Part shown: positions 31,875 to 33,032 of the stretch, piece by piece
How positions within the stretch are numbered: position 1 is the stretch's first letter
Layout: each line of letters opens with the position of its first letter
Assembly: GCA_002348265.1 (NCBI GenBank)
Contig: DEAT01000036.1
Span: forward strand, 52,868 to 85,899
Direction: 5' to 3'
DNA: 33,032 nt
Origin: Gemmatimonadales bacterium UBA2975
GTDB lineage: Bacteria; Gemmatimonadota; Gemmatimonadetes; Longimicrobiales; Gaopeijiaceae
The notes under the pieces: model-generated
What the model was told of the DNA's origin: nothing
The model's database searches: none
The model's input: only the letters and a program-made list of their open reading frames with translations
Program-made: the position numbers and the translations under genes

Positions 31875-32912
31875 ATGACAGTTGCGTTTGTAATTGGCGG
31901 CACACTGTTCGGGTCTGCCCTTCTGTGGGTCTCCTGCGGAAGGCTGGAAGAAGCCACTGATAGGCTTGCCCGGTACCACGGTATCCCTGATGCGGTGAAG
32001 GGATCGGTTTTGCTTGCTGTTGCGTCTAGTATGCCAGAACTAGTGACAGCGCTTTTGGCATCTTCGGTTCATCAGGATTTCGAGCTTGGCCTCGCCGCCA
32101 TCATTGGTTCGGCGATCTTTAACATCCTCGTGATCCCAGCTTGTGCAGTGTACGCCAGAGGTGGGCCACTAGGGGCGAATAGGGCTCTGGTTTACCGAGA
32201 GGCACAGTTCTATCTCATTTCGGTTTTTGTACTCATGGTCACTCTGAGCCTGTCGGTAATTTACGGTGGGCTGGGGACGCAGGAGTTGTCAGGTGGAAGT
32301 GAGATCTACTCAGGAGAGTTCTCAAGGTCCCTGGCTGTATTTCCACTGCTTCTTTATGGGCTTTACCTCTATATCCAACTTCAAGAGGTAAGGCGAACCC
32401 CTGACGAAAATCGTCTCCGTGATGGGATCAATGCGACCAAAGAAGGGGGCATCCTTCTTGTTTGTATCGGTCTTATACTGGTGGGTGTTGAAGTCTTGCT
32501 GCGCGTGGCGATCACCCTCGGTGAAATGCTGGAGACTCCTACCTTCCTCTGGGGCATGACCATAGTAGCTGCTGCTACCTCAGTGCCGGATACCTTTGTC
32601 AGTGTCCGTGCTTCTGTTCTAGGTCGTGACGAATCAAGCCTGTCTAACGTTTTTGGAAGCAACGTCTTCGACCTGCTGGTGGCGGTTCCGCTCGGAGTAA
32701 TAGTGGCGGGGTCCATTGTCGTGAACTTCACTCAGATCGTTCCGATGATGATGTTCCTTATTCTGGCGACCGTCGTGATGCTTGTTTTCATGCTGAGAAA
32801 CATGGAGATCACCATTAGAGAATCTCACATCATGATACTTCTCTATGTGGCTTTTGGGGTCTGGATGACACTGGAGGCTTTTGGCTTCACCAGAGTGCTT
32901 GGGGTTCGCTAG
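31875..32912 (+). CDS. Sodium/calcium exchanger family (CaCA) membrane antiporter
   Basis: A 345-aa antiporter with about ten membrane segments in two inverted repeats. The alpha-1 repeat is AVASSMPELVTALLAS (E55) with GSAIFN (N83); the alpha-2 repeat is AAATSVPDTFVSVRAS (D239) with GSNVFD (D266). A cytosolic loop near 170-190 (VRRTPDENRLRDG) joins the halves. Glu in the first repeat and Asp in the second resembles the arrangement known for K+-dependent exchangers rather than the Glu/Glu pair of NCX_Mj. Transported ion is not proven. The ATG overlaps the end of a 44-codon frame by ATGA; Shine-Dalgarno is weak. Confidence 0.9.
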   Translation: MTVAFVIGGTLFGSALLWVSCGRLEEATDRLARYHGIPDAVKGSVLLAVASSMPELVTALLASSVHQDFELGLAAIIGSAIFNILVIPACAVYARGGPLGANRALVYREAQFYLISVFVLMVTLSLSVIYGGLGTQELSGGSEIYSGEFSRSLAVFPLLLYGLYLYIQLQEVRRTPDENRLRDGINATKEGGILLVCIGLILVGVEVLLRVAITLGEMLETPTFLWGMTIVAAATSVPDTFVSVRASVLGRDESSLSNVFGSNVFDLLVAVPLGVIVAGSIVVNFTQIVPMMMFLILATVVMLVFMLRNMEITIRESHIMILLYVAFGVWMTLEAFGFTRVLGVR

Positions 32913-33032
32913 CTCTAACGAGTCTCAGCCCGGCCATCAGTGTTTCTTTCACGGGGGATTGTGGTGCGGCAGAAAGTCTTGCAAAACCCAGTCTTCTAGC
33001 TCAGGGGAAGCGACTTGGGACCTTGATTTCTA
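32913..33032. other. Right-edge non-coding stretch
   Basis: No supportable gene in these 120 bp. A minus-strand frame ends with a stop at about 33003-33005 after nine residues (EIKVPSRFP), which could be the end of a neighbouring gene, but this is too short to call. Confidence 0.3.

Noticed and set aside
1..33032. tRNA, rRNA, CRISPR array, insertion sequence or prophage
   Set aside because: No cloverleaf-like segment in the gaps, no regularly spaced repeats, no transposase or integrase domains and no phage genes were seen.

Overview
The window looks like a chromosomal segment of a free-living, Gram-negative, protein- and polymer-degrading heterotroph. GC is moderate, coding density is high, and start codons are mixed ATG/GTG. 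The gene set (S9 peptidase, DUF5916 outer-membrane protein, PorV/PorQ-like barrel, PQQ dehydrogenase, D-aminoacylase-type amidohydrolase, POT transporter) is what I would expect from Gemmatimonadota or a related marine/soil lineage. That placement is inference from gene content; there is no rRNA here to confirm it. I see no tRNA, CRISPR array, phage or insertion sequence.

Layout. 1-312: 3' end of an extracytoplasmic protein. 504-5362: secreted DPP-IV-like peptidase, convergent with a cyclophilin, then a large secreted alpha/beta hydrolase. 5420-7448 (minus): zinc-ribbon protein, NudC-type NAD(H) pyrophosphatase and PorV-like barrel, apparently one operon. 7570-9990: DUF5916 protein. 10079-10918: IF-1 and a histone-like HU protein with a structured leader, closed by a strong bidirectional terminator at 11001-11032. 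11035-13509 (minus): a CxxC-less thioredoxin-fold protein, an unknown 100-aa protein and a degenerate DEAD-box protein. 13563-15285: aspartate aminotransferase, convergent with a low-molecular-weight phosphotyrosine phosphatase. 15511-17220: intact RhlE-like DEAD-box helicase and an unknown protein in one operon. 17290-20620: lipoprotein phosphodiesterase, cupin, PQQ dehydrogenase. 20720-24793: membrane-anchored hydrolase plus prolyl-tRNA deacylase, amidase, and a DDAH/amidinotransferase-fold enzyme. 24810-29686: aldehyde dehydrogenase coupled to a GH20 hexosaminidase lipoprotein, and a divergent D-aminoacylase. 29748-32912: small membrane protein, POT peptide transporter, Ca2+/cation antiporter.

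Functionally, most of the window fits scavenging of peptides, amino sugars and amides: extracellular peptidase, hexosaminidase, D-aminoacylase and amidase feeding a POT peptide symporter. The middle holds an RNA/translation/nucleoid neighbourhood (IF-1, HU, two DEAD-box proteins). The most unusual item is the DEAD-box protein at 11035-12567. It keeps the overall two-lobe architecture and a DbpA-like RNA-binding tail but has lost the Walker A lysine, the DEAD box, SAT and the motif VI arginines. It is a probable pseudo-helicase lying about 3 kb from an intact paralogue.
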